A stretch of DNA of 37,247 bases from Candidatus Acidiferrales bacterium (GCA_036514995.1 DATBWB010000134.1:1-37247); one strand, 5' to 3'; shown: positions 23,187 through 32,668, counted from the stretch's first letter. A program made the numbers and translations. The notes: generated by a model not told the origin, from the sequence alone.

Positions 23187-23786
23187 ATGGCTGAAACGGC
23201 GAGACGCATCCCACTGCTTCGGTCGGGCGGGACTCGATATTGGGCAGAAGTTACCCGAGACCCTGCGACCGGGGAGCAGGTGGCGGTGGTGTTTCGTTCC
23301 GGGCCGAGCGAAGGACGCAAGTGCGAATTCTTTACCTGCCGCTTCCGGCCGAAGGCAAGCGAAGAAACTTTGCGGAAAGAGCTGACGAAACGGCTCTGTT
23401 CTCTCCGCTTGCCGGCTGCCCCCGCCTACCCTGAACTTCGACTCGAAACGATCCATCATCTGCTGTTCTTGCTGAGGCAATTTTGCCAGGCGGTACGCTC
23501 GCCGGGTTTGGGCTTTGCGCCGCAACACATCATGATTTCCTTTGCGGATCAACACTGCCTGATTTGTGACGCCAAGGGCGAGCCGCAACGGGCGACGCAC
23601 AGCGAAAGCGGTCCGGATGGCTGCGTGGATGAATGCTCTTGCAAGGAGGGATACGAGGTGCTCGACCCGAACCGCGTGGTCGCCCTGCACTTTTACGCGC
23701 CCGGATCGGCTGCGCCCCGAGCGAGCTATTCCTTGGCCGAGTTCCTGGAGCTTTCCCGCTGCCTGGAACCGGTGCCGCTTCCCTGA
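23187..23786 (+). CDS. Unknown protein with Cys cluster
   Basis: A 199-residue cytoplasmic-looking protein I do not recognise. A mixed alpha/beta body (RYWAEVTRDPATGEQVAVVF, RLETIHHLLFLLRQFCQAVR) is followed by a cysteine-rich part: HCLICDAKGE, then DGCVDECSCKEGYE, which could bind a metal. GGAGG lies 6 nt before the ATG at 23187; a frame from 23022 includes the palindrome above and is rejected. Confidence 0.65.
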   Translation: MAETARRIPLLRSGGTRYWAEVTRDPATGEQVAVVFRSGPSEGRKCEFFTCRFRPKASEETLRKELTKRLCSLRLPAAPAYPELRLETIHHLLFLLRQFCQAVRSPGLGFAPQHIMISFADQHCLICDAKGEPQRATHSESGPDGCVDECSCKEGYEVLDPNRVVALHFYAPGSAAPRASYSLAEFLELSRCLEPVPLP

Positions 23787-23810
23787 GCCGGTTCCTAAGA
23801 AAGCCCGAAC

Positions 23811-25475
23811 TTACATGCCCGGGCTCGCGCTGGCGACCCGTGCCGGCTGCGGGGGCATCCGGTACAAGAAAGGCGAGAGCGGCGCCAACTGGAATTCAAG
23901 CTTGTCCCTGGGCGAGTAAAGGGGCGCCGGCTTGCTCTTGGCCATGGCCACTTTTCCAGTCAGAGAATCGACCTTGACGCGGGCCCCCAGGGGCAGGGCG
24001 GTAATCCGGTCCCACGGCACCGCCGAATCCTGCGGGGTCGAACCCGCCACGGCAGCCATTCGCTCCGCTCTTTTCTTCAGCTCGAGCGAGTTTCCAAAGT
24101 GCCCGCGCAGGAGCTGGGGCGTTTCCCGGGAAGCTTTCTGTGCCGCCCGCAAGAACAGATAGGCATTCTCCAGCTTGTCCTTGTAGGGAGAGTTCTTCAG
24201 GAAGGCCAAACCCTTTTCGTCGGCCTCTTTTTCCTCGGCCACATTGCGCTTGAGCGAGATTCTCCGCATGACTTGATAATCTTCAAAAATCATGCGGTCA
24301 TGGAAGGCGTGCTTGGTGTCCACGGAGTGGCTGGCGGTGATGTGGCCGAGCTCGTGGGCGAGGATAGCCCCCAGGCTGGCTTCGTCCGGAAGGACATCGA
24401 TGAGCCCTCGACTGAGGACGATAGTGTGGCCGACGGTGAACGACTCCAGCGGAGTGGTGAGCAAAACCCGGCAACGGACCTCGGGCTGGACCTCCAAATT
24501 GTTTGTGACAATGAGGTTGTTCACGACGGTTTGCAAGACCTTGTCCACTTCGCCTTTGGGGGCAAGTACGCCGGCGGCTTGCATCCTATCCAGCAGATTA
24601 TCCTCGGCCTGTTGCCTCCAGCTTCGCATGGCTTCGAGCGGAGTGAGGTCTTTGCCCGGGTCGGTCTCGTCTTTCACCCCCGCCGGGTCCTCGACCTGAA
24701 TGCTGGTGAACTCATCCATGCGAAACTGTTTTCGCTCATACCCCCAGATCCGGGTCAGAGCCCGGAGCCGTACCCGAGTGGCGAGCAACCCCTGGACTTT
24801 GTCGGATTCTTCGGCGTAAATGTAGGTGGGAAGCCAGACTCCGGGCTTCACATTTTCTCGGTAGCTGTCAAAATGAAAAAAGAGGCGGAAACGGGAATCG
24901 CCGACAAATGCGCCGTTGAAACGCACAATGTTGTAGTCCCGATCCTCCACCCAGATCCTGCCCATGAAGTCGCCCGGACGCTTCTTTGTGGGGGTCACGT
25001 CGAAGACAAAGCACCGCACCTCGCCGAGGAACTCTCGGCGCACATATTGGAAATCGTAGTTGCTCCGGTCAAAGTTCGTTTGCGTGAACACCATCGGCTC
25101 GGCAAAGCCAGCGCTCCGGTAAATCACGCCGAAGCCGAACCGGCTCCACAATCTTTGGAAAAAAGTCGATTCCAGGAACGGTTTCGATTCGATTCCCTTG
25201 GTGAAAGTGAGCTGGCTGATCGAGTAGTAATCTTTTTTCGGGAGAACGCCCTGCCTGGTATCGGGAGGGAATTCCTGGAGGTAGGTTTCCGCCAGCGGCG
25301 CATAAGCGGCCAGGTTCTCGGCATAGGTCTTTTCTCTCAGCAGGGCCTGATCCAGGGCCATCTGGGGCGAAAGGTTCGCCTCATTTTGATTCTCCTGGCC
25401 GGCAGCAGGGCCGGGCAAAAGAAAGAGAAACAGGCAAGCGGTAACCGCCCCCAAAAACCATCCTGATTTACGCAT
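23811..25475 (-). CDS. Exported M48-family metalloprotease
   Basis: A 554-residue exported protein. A signal peptide (MRKSGWFLGAVTACLFLFLL, ending GPAAGQ) leads to a beta-rich domain of about 90-260 residues with FTKGIESKPF, then a zinc-protease part. The HExxH motif is HELGH at 374-378, and the likely third ligand lies in EEKEADEKGLAF. The C-terminal tail is Pro/Lys-rich. The N-terminal domain is not part of ordinary M48 proteases. Its target is unknown; such proteases often handle outer-membrane protein quality control. It starts 41 bp after the TonB-like gene on the same strand, probably in one operon. Confidence 0.85.
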   Translation of the reverse strand: MRKSGWFLGAVTACLFLFLLPGPAAGQENQNEANLSPQMALDQALLREKTYAENLAAYAPLAETYLQEFPPDTRQGVLPKKDYYSISQLTFTKGIESKPFLESTFFQRLWSRFGFGVIYRSAGFAEPMVFTQTNFDRSNYDFQYVRREFLGEVRCFVFDVTPTKKRPGDFMGRIWVEDRDYNIVRFNGAFVGDSRFRLFFHFDSYRENVKPGVWLPTYIYAEESDKVQGLLATRVRLRALTRIWGYERKQFRMDEFTSIQVEDPAGVKDETDPGKDLTPLEAMRSWRQQAEDNLLDRMQAAGVLAPKGEVDKVLQTVVNNLIVTNNLEVQPEVRCRVLLTTPLESFTVGHTIVLSRGLIDVLPDEASLGAILAHELGHITASHSVDTKHAFHDRMIFEDYQVMRRISLKRNVAEEKEADEKGLAFLKNSPYKDKLENAYLFLRAAQKASRETPQLLRGHFGNSLELKKRAERMAAVAGSTPQDSAVPWDRITALPLGARVKVDSLTGKVAMAKSKPAPLYSPRDKLEFQLAPLSPFLYRMPPQPARVASASPGM

Positions 25476-25516
25476 ATCCCTCTCTCCGAATTCGTCTAGA
25501 CGCCCATCGGCAACTC

Positions 25517-26626
25517 TTAATAAGCCAGCTTGAAAACAATCCGTATGGAAGCGACCGAGTCCGCCGGTTCCCCATTCTTTTTCGCGGGTTTGAATTGGAT
25601 CTGCTGCGCCGCTTTCACGGCCATCTCGTCCAGACCGTAACCCAGGCCTTGAACCACACGGATGTTTGTCACCTGTCCGGCAGCCGTAAAGAGCGCCTCC
25701 AGCAATACCTCCCCCTCGACCTTTTCCCGGCGAGCCACCTCGGTATATTCCGGTTTGGGCTTGAAGAGGATCTCAACCGGAACGGTGACGGGCGGAGGCT
25801 CGGGGCGTCGCGGCCCCGAGGGATTCGCAGCCGCGGCGGCATAAAGGTTGTGGTCGAAACCAGAGCCGCCTACTTCGACGCCGGCAGCACCGGCGCCGGC
25901 CCCGCGGGCGCGCCCGGATCCCCCGCCTCCTTTCGATGAATCTCCGAATCCGACGGGATGGTGGATGCCGCCGCCCTGAGGCAGCATCAGTCGCCCCCGG
26001 TGGGGTGTGCCACTGATGCCGAAGCTTCCCACGCTGACTGATTGGTTGGAAGAATGACTCGCCGGTACGTCGGCTGGAGCCGCAAACGAGGCGGACATTA
26101 CCGTCCCCAGCGGCTTCTTAGGCGGCTCGGCTGGCCTTGCCTGTGAAAAAGTCCCTTCCACCACTTCTGGTTTTGGCGCCATCAGCGGCGGTGGGGCAGG
26201 AATATTCATCGGCGGAAGAACCGGTTTGGCCACGGGGGGAGGAGGCAGATTCATCTTCGGTGGCTGAACCACCGACTTCAGGCGGAACTGCTCGGTCTCC
26301 ATTACCCGCCGGGGCGGCGGAGTGGGTTTTGACGGGGGTGGCTCAGGATTGGGCCCTTTGGGTATGTACAAGAAAGCGCGGATCAGGAGAGGAGGCTCTG
26401 GCGGATGGATGATGTTGAAAAGAATGCCGAGATAAGTTGCCGCAAGCAGGCAAAGAGCCTGGCATGAAGCTGACACCAGGACCGAACGCCACCGCCTCTT
26501 CCTCTCGCCGAAAGTCTCTTCCAGAATCGTCAGCCGCATGGAAGGCGACCCATGGCGAGATATTCTTCCTCCCCGAGCCACCTGCGCGGGCGAAGTGTAA
26601 GGCAAATCTACAGGAGTCCGCACCAT
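25517..26626 (-). CDS. TonB-family energy-transducer-like protein
   Basis: A 369-residue protein with an N-terminal membrane anchor (about residues 47-72, SVLVSASCQALCLLAATYLG), a long Pro-rich spacer (PEPPPSKPTPPPRR and similar) and a Gly/Ala-rich stretch. It ends with a TonB C-terminal domain (PEYTEVARREKVEGEVLLEA, VQGLGYGLDEMAVKAAQQIQ, then FKPAKKNG). It is expected to span the periplasm and contact outer-membrane receptors, powered by ExbBD, which are not in this window. The ATG at 26626 or 26539 could be the start; neither has a good ribosome site. Confidence 0.88.
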   Translation of the reverse strand: MVRTPVDLPYTSPAQVARGGRISRHGSPSMRLTILEETFGERKRRWRSVLVSASCQALCLLAATYLGILFNIIHPPEPPLLIRAFLYIPKGPNPEPPPSKPTPPPRRVMETEQFRLKSVVQPPKMNLPPPPVAKPVLPPMNIPAPPPLMAPKPEVVEGTFSQARPAEPPKKPLGTVMSASFAAPADVPASHSSNQSVSVGSFGISGTPHRGRLMLPQGGGIHHPVGFGDSSKGGGGSGRARGAGAGAAGVEVGGSGFDHNLYAAAAANPSGPRRPEPPPVTVPVEILFKPKPEYTEVARREKVEGEVLLEALFTAAGQVTNIRVVQGLGYGLDEMAVKAAQQIQFKPAKKNGEPADSVASIRIVFKLAY

Positions 26627-26967
26627 GCTATACCCATGTTGTTAGGAGATTCGGCGCGGCGGGAGGGAACCCAGCCGAATGAGCCCGCTTTCGAAGGGTC
26701 CCGACGTTTGCGTCAGTTCCCTTTGGATATGTTTAGGAAAAATGGATGCAAATGTCAATGGTACGACTTGCGAGGCTCAGCGGTCGTGGTGCCAAGCAGT
26801 ACGCCCGGCAGGAAGGCCTCAAGAGTCATCATCCATGACCAAGGACCTGCCCATGCCGAAACTGGGCGCTGGCCCCGGCCTGATTGGGGCTGGCCTGCCA
26901 ATTACCTACTCGGGTTGAAACCATGAGTCCTGGATGGCGGAAGTCCGGACAAGTTCCAGGCTGGTGA
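26627..26967. other. 340-bp gap between TonB-like and propeller genes
   Basis: It holds the candidate TonB promoter. No gene is supported; short frames lack ribosome sites. Confidence 0.5.
26730..26758 (-). promoter_or_regulatory. Candidate promoter of the TonB-like/M48 operon
   Basis: On the minus strand: TTGACA (26753-26758), 17 bp, TAAACA (26730-26735). The -35 is perfect and the -10 is half-matched. It gives a leader of about 97 nt. Confidence 0.4.
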
Positions 26968-28020
26968 TCAGGGGAGAGAATAAATGGCGAGCGAGCGGAC
27001 TTCACGGTTATGGGTAATGGCGAGGTGGCGGCCATTGGGGGAGAGGGCAAAATCGCGGACGACGACGGAATGCAAGAGCGGTGTGGTCTTGCCGTCCCGG
27101 AGGTCAACCCAGACCAGCCGGCCGCCGCGCTTGCCTTCCGGCAGTTGGAGCAGAATGCGTTGCTCATCGGGGGCCCAAACATAGCGGCCAAAAGGGACCT
27201 TCACGCGGCGGGCGGTTTGAGGAGCGGCCAGGTCACGAATCTCAAATGTCCCTTGATCCACAAAGTAGCCGGCGAGCTTGCCGCTCGGCGAAATGCGGAG
27301 GCTTCCGAGAAATCCGTCCGCCAGATCCGCCAGCTCCAAGCTGCTTTCTCTGTCCAGGCGCAGGAGGACAAGCTTGGGGGATCCCTGGAAATCCTTTTCC
27401 CGCTGCACGGCGACGGCCAGGCGTTGCTTCTCGTCCCAGGCAACAGCCGCGAACGATTTGGTGGGGAAAAAATCAAGCCCCCGGCCGCCGCGAATCCTCA
27501 CGCCGGCGATCTTGAAAAGCAACCGCGGCTTCACCACCTCGATCAGAAAGGCGACCGTCTCATTGTCGCCGAGCCAGGCAGCCGAGAACCCTTGCACGAT
27601 ATTGTCGTCCTTGTCGCCGATGCGAACGTCTTTGCCCTCATCGGTGATGAGCATGGTCAGGGTCTTGTCGTCGCTGGTGAGCATCTCCGCCAGCAGGGCG
27701 CGGCCGTCTGGTGACCAGGCAAGTGACCGGATGCTGTAACTGAACTCGGCGCGGTCCGGGACCTTCTTTTGACCATCCAGGATGCGCTTGCGCTTGCCCC
27801 GCAGGTCCACCCACCCGATGTCGTCCCGCTGCTTATCCCAGTCGCGCCAATGGATCACCCGTTTCACGGCGTAGGCAACGCGGGAGCCGTCGGGCGACCA
27901 CGCCATGGCCGGGCAATCTTCACCGACAGTGAGGACCGGTGTTTCTTGCGAACCCGCGGGCTGAACTGCAAGAAGAAAGATTACAGCGGCGAGGAGAAAA
28001 CTTTGACGGTGCGCTTTCAT
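26968..28020 (-). CDS. Exported beta-propeller protein (TolB/WD40-like)
   Basis: A 350-residue protein with a signal peptide (MKAHRQSFLLAAVIFLLAVQ, ending PAGSQE) and repeated propeller blades marked by AWSPDGSRVAYAV, LAWSPDGRALLAE, RISPSGKLAGYF, VWAPDEQRILLQL and ALSPNGRHLAI. It is a likely periplasmic binding or scaffold protein; no catalytic motif is seen. Its ATG overlaps the rarA stop as ATGA (28017-28020). Pairing with rarA probably reflects shared transcription, not shared function. Confidence 0.8.
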   Translation of the reverse strand: MKAHRQSFLLAAVIFLLAVQPAGSQETPVLTVGEDCPAMAWSPDGSRVAYAVKRVIHWRDWDKQRDDIGWVDLRGKRKRILDGQKKVPDRAEFSYSIRSLAWSPDGRALLAEMLTSDDKTLTMLITDEGKDVRIGDKDDNIVQGFSAAWLGDNETVAFLIEVVKPRLLFKIAGVRIRGGRGLDFFPTKSFAAVAWDEKQRLAVAVQREKDFQGSPKLVLLRLDRESSLELADLADGFLGSLRISPSGKLAGYFVDQGTFEIRDLAAPQTARRVKVPFGRYVWAPDEQRILLQLPEGKRGGRLVWVDLRDGKTTPLLHSVVVRDFALSPNGRHLAITHNREVRSLAIYSLP

Positions 28021-29354
28021 CTCTTTTCCTTCTTCTTAAGACGAAGTAGTTCAACCAGGCGTTGGCCCAGATTTTTTTCATAGCCCTGATCGGTGGGTTC
28101 GTAATAGCGGCGGTCTTTGAGCGATTCCGGCAGGCAGGTCATGTCCGTCGTCTTGCCTTCAAAATCGTGGGCGTACTGGTAGCCTTTGCCATAGCCGAGG
28201 TCTCCCATCAGTGACGTGACGGGGTTGCGGATGTGCAGCGGCACGGGTTCGGCGACGGTTTTTTGCACGTCTTCAAGCACCTTGCCATAGCCCGCGTAGA
28301 GGGCATTGGATTTGGGAGCAAGGGCCAGATAGACGGCCGCCTCGGCCAGGGCAAGGGCGCCTTCCGGCATGCCGATCAAATCCACGGCTCGCATGGCATC
28401 CACCGAGATGCTGAGAGCGCGCGGATCGGCCAGGCCGACGTCCTCGGAAGCAAAGCGCACCAGGCGGCGGGCGATGTAGAGCGGATCTTCGCCCGCTTCC
28501 AGCATGCGGCCCAGCCAGTAGAGGGAGGCGTCCGGCTCGCTGTTGCGCATGGATTTGTGGAGGGCGGAGATAAGGTTGTAGTGCTCTTCGCCGGCCCGGT
28601 CATAGAGAAGCACCTTGCGCTGCATCACGTCCTGGACCAATTCCGGTGTAACCCGGATGGTGCCATGGGCAGGGCACGTGCTCCCCAGGACGGCAGCTTC
28701 CAGAGTGTTGTAGGCTGCCCGAGCGTCCCCGTTCGCGTAAGTTGCCACCTGACAAAGCACCTCCTCGCCGGCCTCGACCTGAATCCGGCCCAGGCCGTTT
28801 TCCCGGTCGCGGAGGGCGCGCTTGAGAAGCGCAACCACCTGGTCCACGCTCAGGGCGTGGAGCACATATACCTTGGCGCGCGACAGCAGCGGCGAGATCA
28901 CTTCAAAGGAAGGATTTTCCGTGGTGGCTCCGATCAAAATGATGTTGCCGCGCTCGACATGCGGCAAAAAGGCATCCTGCTGGGCTTTGTTGAAACGGTG
29001 GATTTCGTCCACGAAAACAATGGTGCGGCGGCCACTCGAGCGCTCCCGCTCGGCAGCCGCCATAATCTCTTTGATTCCCTTGATGCCGGCGAGCACGGCG
29101 CTAAACGTGAAAAACTCGCAGTCGGTCATCCGAGCGATGATGCTGGCAAGGGTTGTCTTGCCGCAGCCGGGTGGGCCCCACAGGATGAGCGAGGATACTT
29201 GATCGCGCTCGATTTGAATGCGCAGCGGCTTGCCGGGGGCGAGCAGGTGCTCTTGTCCGACGAATTCCTCCAGGGATTGAGGCCTCATGCGGTCGGCCAG
29301 CGGCCGGTCGGTGGCCGTCGGATGCTGCCGCGGTTTGGAAGGAAACAGCCCCAC
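28017..29354 (-). CDS. rarA: Replication-associated recombination protein A
   Basis: A 445-residue AAA+ ATPase (RarA/MgsA) acting at stalled replication forks. Walker A GPPGCGKT at 60-67, Walker B FVDEIH at 114-119, sensor-type GATTENPSFE and the C-terminal tetramer region are present. The start is taken as GTG at 29354, giving the usual family opening GLFPSKP...RPLADRMRPQ. It has GGGGGA about 5 nt upstream and lies 1 nt after the stop of the methyltransferase gene. A frame reaching 29651 reads through that gene and is rejected. Confidence 0.93.
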   Translation of the reverse strand: MGLFPSKPRQHPTATDRPLADRMRPQSLEEFVGQEHLLAPGKPLRIQIERDQVSSLILWGPPGCGKTTLASIIARMTDCEFFTFSAVLAGIKGIKEIMAAAERERSSGRRTIVFVDEIHRFNKAQQDAFLPHVERGNIILIGATTENPSFEVISPLLSRAKVYVLHALSVDQVVALLKRALRDRENGLGRIQVEAGEEVLCQVATYANGDARAAYNTLEAAVLGSTCPAHGTIRVTPELVQDVMQRKVLLYDRAGEEHYNLISALHKSMRNSEPDASLYWLGRMLEAGEDPLYIARRLVRFASEDVGLADPRALSISVDAMRAVDLIGMPEGALALAEAAVYLALAPKSNALYAGYGKVLEDVQKTVAEPVPLHIRNPVTSLMGDLGYGKGYQYAHDFEGKTTDMTCLPESLKDRRYYEPTDQGYEKNLGQRLVELLRLKKKEKR

Positions 29355-29355
29355 C

Positions 29356-30192
29356 TCAAATCCCCCACCCGCTCGTGCCGCGTTGCCGGGCGGCTTCGTA
29401 AAGCAGCACCGAAGCAGCCACGGCGGCGTTGAGCGACTCGACCGGCAAAGCCATGGGCACGCTGATGCGCTCGTCGGCCAGCGCCGCCACCTCCGCCGAA
29501 AGTCCCTGGCCCTCCCCGCCGATGGCCAGAACCACCCCCGCGCGGAAGTCCACCATGGCTGGCGATTTGCCCTCTCTCGGCACGGCGGCGAAAAGCCTGA
29601 GTTGGTGGTTGCGAGCCGAGGCGATTGCCTCCCGAGCGCTTTTGCCCTCAACGATCGGCAGGCGAAAGACGCTGCCCGCTGCCGCCCGCAAGACCTTAGG
29701 ATTCGTCCGGCGCGCGCTCGAACGGGTCAGGAAAACTCCGGTGGCGTGGAAGGCCTCGGCGGAGCGAAGGATGGCGCCCAGGTTTCCCGGGTCTTGCACG
29801 TCATCGAGGAGAAGCACCAGTTGCGGTTCGTCGCGAAAGAGATCAGCCTCTTCCCATTTGGGGAGACGAACCATCGCCGCAATGCCCTGCGGCGATTCCG
29901 TATCCGCAATGGTAGCGAAGACGCGTTCCGAAACAAGATAGCGCCGGGTGCGCGAGGGAAGCAGGGATTCGATGGCTGGAAGGTGTCTTCCTGCCGATTC
30001 ACTGGCAACCATGGCATACACTTCCAGCTTTGCCGCCAATGCCTCTCGAACAACGTGCACTCCCTCCACCGCGCAAAAGCCGGCGGCATCCGGCTTTCCC
30101 GTCCGCAGGGCGCTGCGGAGGGATTGCAAAAGGGGATTGGCCCGGCTGGAAATGCGCTCCCAAGTCTGGCGATGGCGCTTTACTGACGGCAA
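29356..30192 (-). CDS. SPOUT-family RNA 2'-O-methyltransferase
   Basis: A 278-residue TrmH/RlmB-type methyltransferase that uses S-adenosylmethionine to methylate the 2'-OH of rRNA or tRNA. An N-terminal substrate-binding domain (FCAVEGVHVVREAL) precedes the knotted SPOUT domain with DDVQDPGNLGAILRSAEAF, IGGEGQGLS and PVESLNAAVAASVLLYEAAR. The start is TTG at 30192, with GAGG about 8 nt upstream. Which RNA site it modifies is not decidable from sequence alone. Confidence 0.9.
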   Translation of the reverse strand: MPSVKRHRQTWERISSRANPLLQSLRSALRTGKPDAAGFCAVEGVHVVREALAAKLEVYAMVASESAGRHLPAIESLLPSRTRRYLVSERVFATIADTESPQGIAAMVRLPKWEEADLFRDEPQLVLLLDDVQDPGNLGAILRSAEAFHATGVFLTRSSARRTNPKVLRAAAGSVFRLPIVEGKSAREAIASARNHQLRLFAAVPREGKSPAMVDFRAGVVLAIGGEGQGLSAEVAALADERISVPMALPVESLNAAVAASVLLYEAARQRGTSGWGI

Positions 30193-30286
30193 TCAAAATC
30201 CTCACAGGCGAGCGTAGCAAAGCGCATGGAGGCATGTAAAGCCGCTCGAAAAGAGTTCGGCCAGGCTTGCACCTCGATAGAGCGGT

Positions 30287-30976
30287 GTGCTAACGTGCCG
30301 CTACGCGGCCTATCGCTCTCCCTGGCAGGGCAACTTGCTGGCCGAAATCGTCAAGGTTTCCACGCAAGATCCAGAGCGCCCGCCGCTGGAATACGCGGCC
30401 AGCCTGATTCATATCGGCAAGGTGATCGCCATCCCCACCGACACCTTTTACGGCCTGGCGGCCGACCCTTTCAACCTGAACGCGGTGCAACAGGTTTACG
30501 CGATCAAGGGACGCCCCGAGCGCAAGGCGTTGCCCATTCTGGTGCGGTCGCTCGAGCAGGCCGAGGGGCTGGCGGCCGGGTTGCCCGAGGCGTTCTATAT
30601 GTTGGCGCGGCGTTTCTGGCCGGGGGCGCTGACGATTGTGGTGGATGCCTCCCAGAAAATCCCGCTCAAAGTGACGGGCAACACCGGCCGGGTGGCTTTG
30701 CGCTGGCCCAATTCCTCGGTGGCTTGCAAACTGATCGAAACCGCCGATCTCCCGGTGACGGGAACCAGTGCCAACCTTTCCGGCTTCGCCCCCTGCGTCA
30801 ATGCCAACCAGGTGGTCAAGCAGCTAGGCGACCGGCTGCCATTGGTGCTCGATGGCGGCGAATCGAAAGCGCTGCTGCCCTCCACCATCGTTGAACTGCG
30901 CGGGAGCGCTTGGCATGTGGTCCGCGAGGGCGCCATTCCGGAACAAGAAATCCGCGACACCCTGGCCGGCCTCTAG
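30287..30976 (+). CDS. tsaC: L-threonylcarbamoyladenylate synthase (TsaC/Sua5)
   Basis: A 229-residue protein that makes threonylcarbamoyl-AMP from threonine, bicarbonate and ATP for the t6A37 tRNA modification. Family marks are IAIPTDTFYGLAADPFN, IKGRPERKALPILV, FWPGALTIVVDAS, RVALRWPNS and PVTGTSANLSG. It is short for Sua5 (no C-terminal domain), hence TsaC-like. The GTG at 30287 has no strong ribosome site, and the conserved region starts near residue 30, so the true start may be further in. It is divergent from the SPOUT methyltransferase. Confidence 0.9.
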   Translation: MLTCRYAAYRSPWQGNLLAEIVKVSTQDPERPPLEYAASLIHIGKVIAIPTDTFYGLAADPFNLNAVQQVYAIKGRPERKALPILVRSLEQAEGLAAGLPEAFYMLARRFWPGALTIVVDASQKIPLKVTGNTGRVALRWPNSSVACKLIETADLPVTGTSANLSGFAPCVNANQVVKQLGDRLPLVLDGGESKALLPSTIVELRGSAWHVVREGAIPEQEIRDTLAGL

Positions 30977-31001
30977 CGCCCCTCCAACTTGAGGAAGGCG
31001 C
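30976..31001 (+). terminator. Possible hairpin terminator after tsaC
   Basis: GCGCC (30976-30980) and GGCGC (30997-31001), with an inner CCTC/GAGG pair around CAACTT, just at the tsaC stop codon. There is no T-tract, so it is tentative. Confidence 0.35.
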
Positions 31002-31129
31002 GGCCATCCACCTCCCCCACATTGCCAGGGAAGTCCTGGCCTACGCCCTTTGGCGTCTGGGCATTCGATCTTGATGCCACTTCGCTCGAACGCGAAACAG
31101 ATCGAAGCCGAGGCCGGCCGGCCGGGCGG

Positions 31130-32668
31130 CTAGGGCTCCCATTTTAGGGTTTCCAGAAAGTCGAAATTTCCGCCGGGATCGAGTTGCGGGTAGCCAAGCC
31201 GCTTCTGCGTCACGGCAACGTTGTCCAGGTACCAGAGGGAAATGTAGGGGAGATCCTCGGCCAGCATTTTCTGTATGCGCGAGTAATAAACTTTCTGCTT
31301 GGCCAAGTCAGCTTCGGAACGGGCCGAAGCCAGCCAACCGTCCACCTCAGCATTGCGGAAATGGCCGCGATTTGCGCCGCGGGGCGGGATGCGAGCCGAG
31401 TGGAACGCATAATCGAGGATGTCCGGGTCATTGTTCCCGCCGATCCAGCGGAGTGTATATAGTTGAAAGCTTCCGCGAGTAATATCGGAGTAAAAGGTGG
31501 CAAACTCAAGCGACCGGATCTCGAGGCGAATGCCCACTGTCGACAGTTGCTCTTGCAATACCGCTGCCAGCAACCGGGAGGATTCCTCGGTCGAAGTCTT
31601 GATGGTCAGGGTGAAGCGAACCCCGTGCTGGTCAGGCGGCAGCCTGGCGGCATCGAGGAGCGCGCGGGCTCGATCCGGATCGTAGTGGTAGCGCCGGATG
31701 TCCGCCTCATAGGCCCAGTGGTTGGGCGGAAGGATGTTGTCGGCGAGACGCCCCTGGCCGCGAAAGAGCGAGCGCAGGATCGCCGGCCGGTCGATGGCGT
31801 AGGCCAAAGCCTGGCGCACCTCGCGGCGAGCAAGAATCGGGTCGTCCAGGTTCATGGCGATGTAGGCGTAGGCCGTGCCCGGCGACTGCGTCGTACGCAG
31901 GGCGCTGTTTTTGGCGAGCACCGGGATCATGTCCGGGGCCAAGGAATTCAGCGCAATGTCGCCGGAGCCGCGTGCGAGCTCGAGTGCCCGCGTGATCGCC
32001 TCCGGCACCACCCGAAAGCGAACACGCTCGATCTTTGGCAGCTCGCGGAAATAGGCCGGATTGCGCTCCACAACAATTTCTTCTTCCTGCTTCGAACCGA
32101 GGAAGCGATAGGGTCCGCTCCCCACCGGCTTCCTGGCAAACTCTTTTCCTGAACCGTCCGGGACGATGCCCATCCCCGGCAGCACCAGGTTCCACAGGAA
32201 TGCGGCAAAAGGTTCTTTCAAGCGAAAGATCACGGTTTGGGGATCGGGAGTTTCAATCGTTTGAATGTCCTGGAACACGGTTGCTTTGACCGACACCACC
32301 TTGCCGGAAAGAAGGCTCTCAAAGGTGTAGCGGACATCGGCCGCGGTCAACGGCCGCCCGTCGTGAAAGCGCACTCCTGGGCGCAGATGAAAAACGTAGG
32401 TTCTCGGGTCACGGATCTCCCATCGGGTTGCCAGGTCGGGTACGACCTCCATGCGGGCATTGCGACGAACGAGACTGTTGAAGAGCAGTCCCTGGATGTA
32501 TTGCGACTGGGCGTCGGTGGCGATGCGCGGGTCAAGGCTGGCGGGGTAGGTCTCAATCAGGAAGACAATGGTACCGGGGTCGCGGCCGGATGGGGTCCCC
32601 CGACTGCATGCCGACAGCACGGCGAGCAGCGCCAGGACAAGGAAGGATCGAACCCTACCGCGACCCAT
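31130..32668 (-). CDS. Peptide/oligopeptide ABC substrate-binding lipoprotein
   Basis: A 512-residue extracytoplasmic solute-binding protein of family 5 (DppA/OppA). A lipoprotein signal (MGRGRVRSFLVLALLAVLSA followed by Cys21) anchors it to a membrane. The body has the family features TIVFLIETYPASLDPRIATD, HLRPGVRFHDGRPLTAADVR, GSGPYRF and YAIDRPAIL. The ATG at 32668 is used because the signal peptide begins there and GGGGA lies 9 nt upstream; a frame to 32827 lies inside anmK. Its start overlaps the end of anmK by 14 bp. No permease or ATPase gene is near. Next to anmK, it may bind murein peptides; that is inference. Confidence 0.9.
   Translation of the reverse strand: MGRGRVRSFLVLALLAVLSACSRGTPSGRDPGTIVFLIETYPASLDPRIATDAQSQYIQGLLFNSLVRRNARMEVVPDLATRWEIRDPRTYVFHLRPGVRFHDGRPLTAADVRYTFESLLSGKVVSVKATVFQDIQTIETPDPQTVIFRLKEPFAAFLWNLVLPGMGIVPDGSGKEFARKPVGSGPYRFLGSKQEEEIVVERNPAYFRELPKIERVRFRVVPEAITRALELARGSGDIALNSLAPDMIPVLAKNSALRTTQSPGTAYAYIAMNLDDPILARREVRQALAYAIDRPAILRSLFRGQGRLADNILPPNHWAYEADIRRYHYDPDRARALLDAARLPPDQHGVRFTLTIKTSTEESSRLLAAVLQEQLSTVGIRLEIRSLEFATFYSDITRGSFQLYTLRWIGGNNDPDILDYAFHSARIPPRGANRGHFRNAEVDGWLASARSEADLAKQKVYYSRIQKMLAEDLPYISLWYLDNVAVTQKRLGYPQLDPGGNFDFLETLKWEP

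Noticed and set aside
24099-25466. A 455-residue plus-strand open frame opposite the M48 protease
   Set aside because: It mirrors the protease gene, has no domain pattern and no ribosome site.
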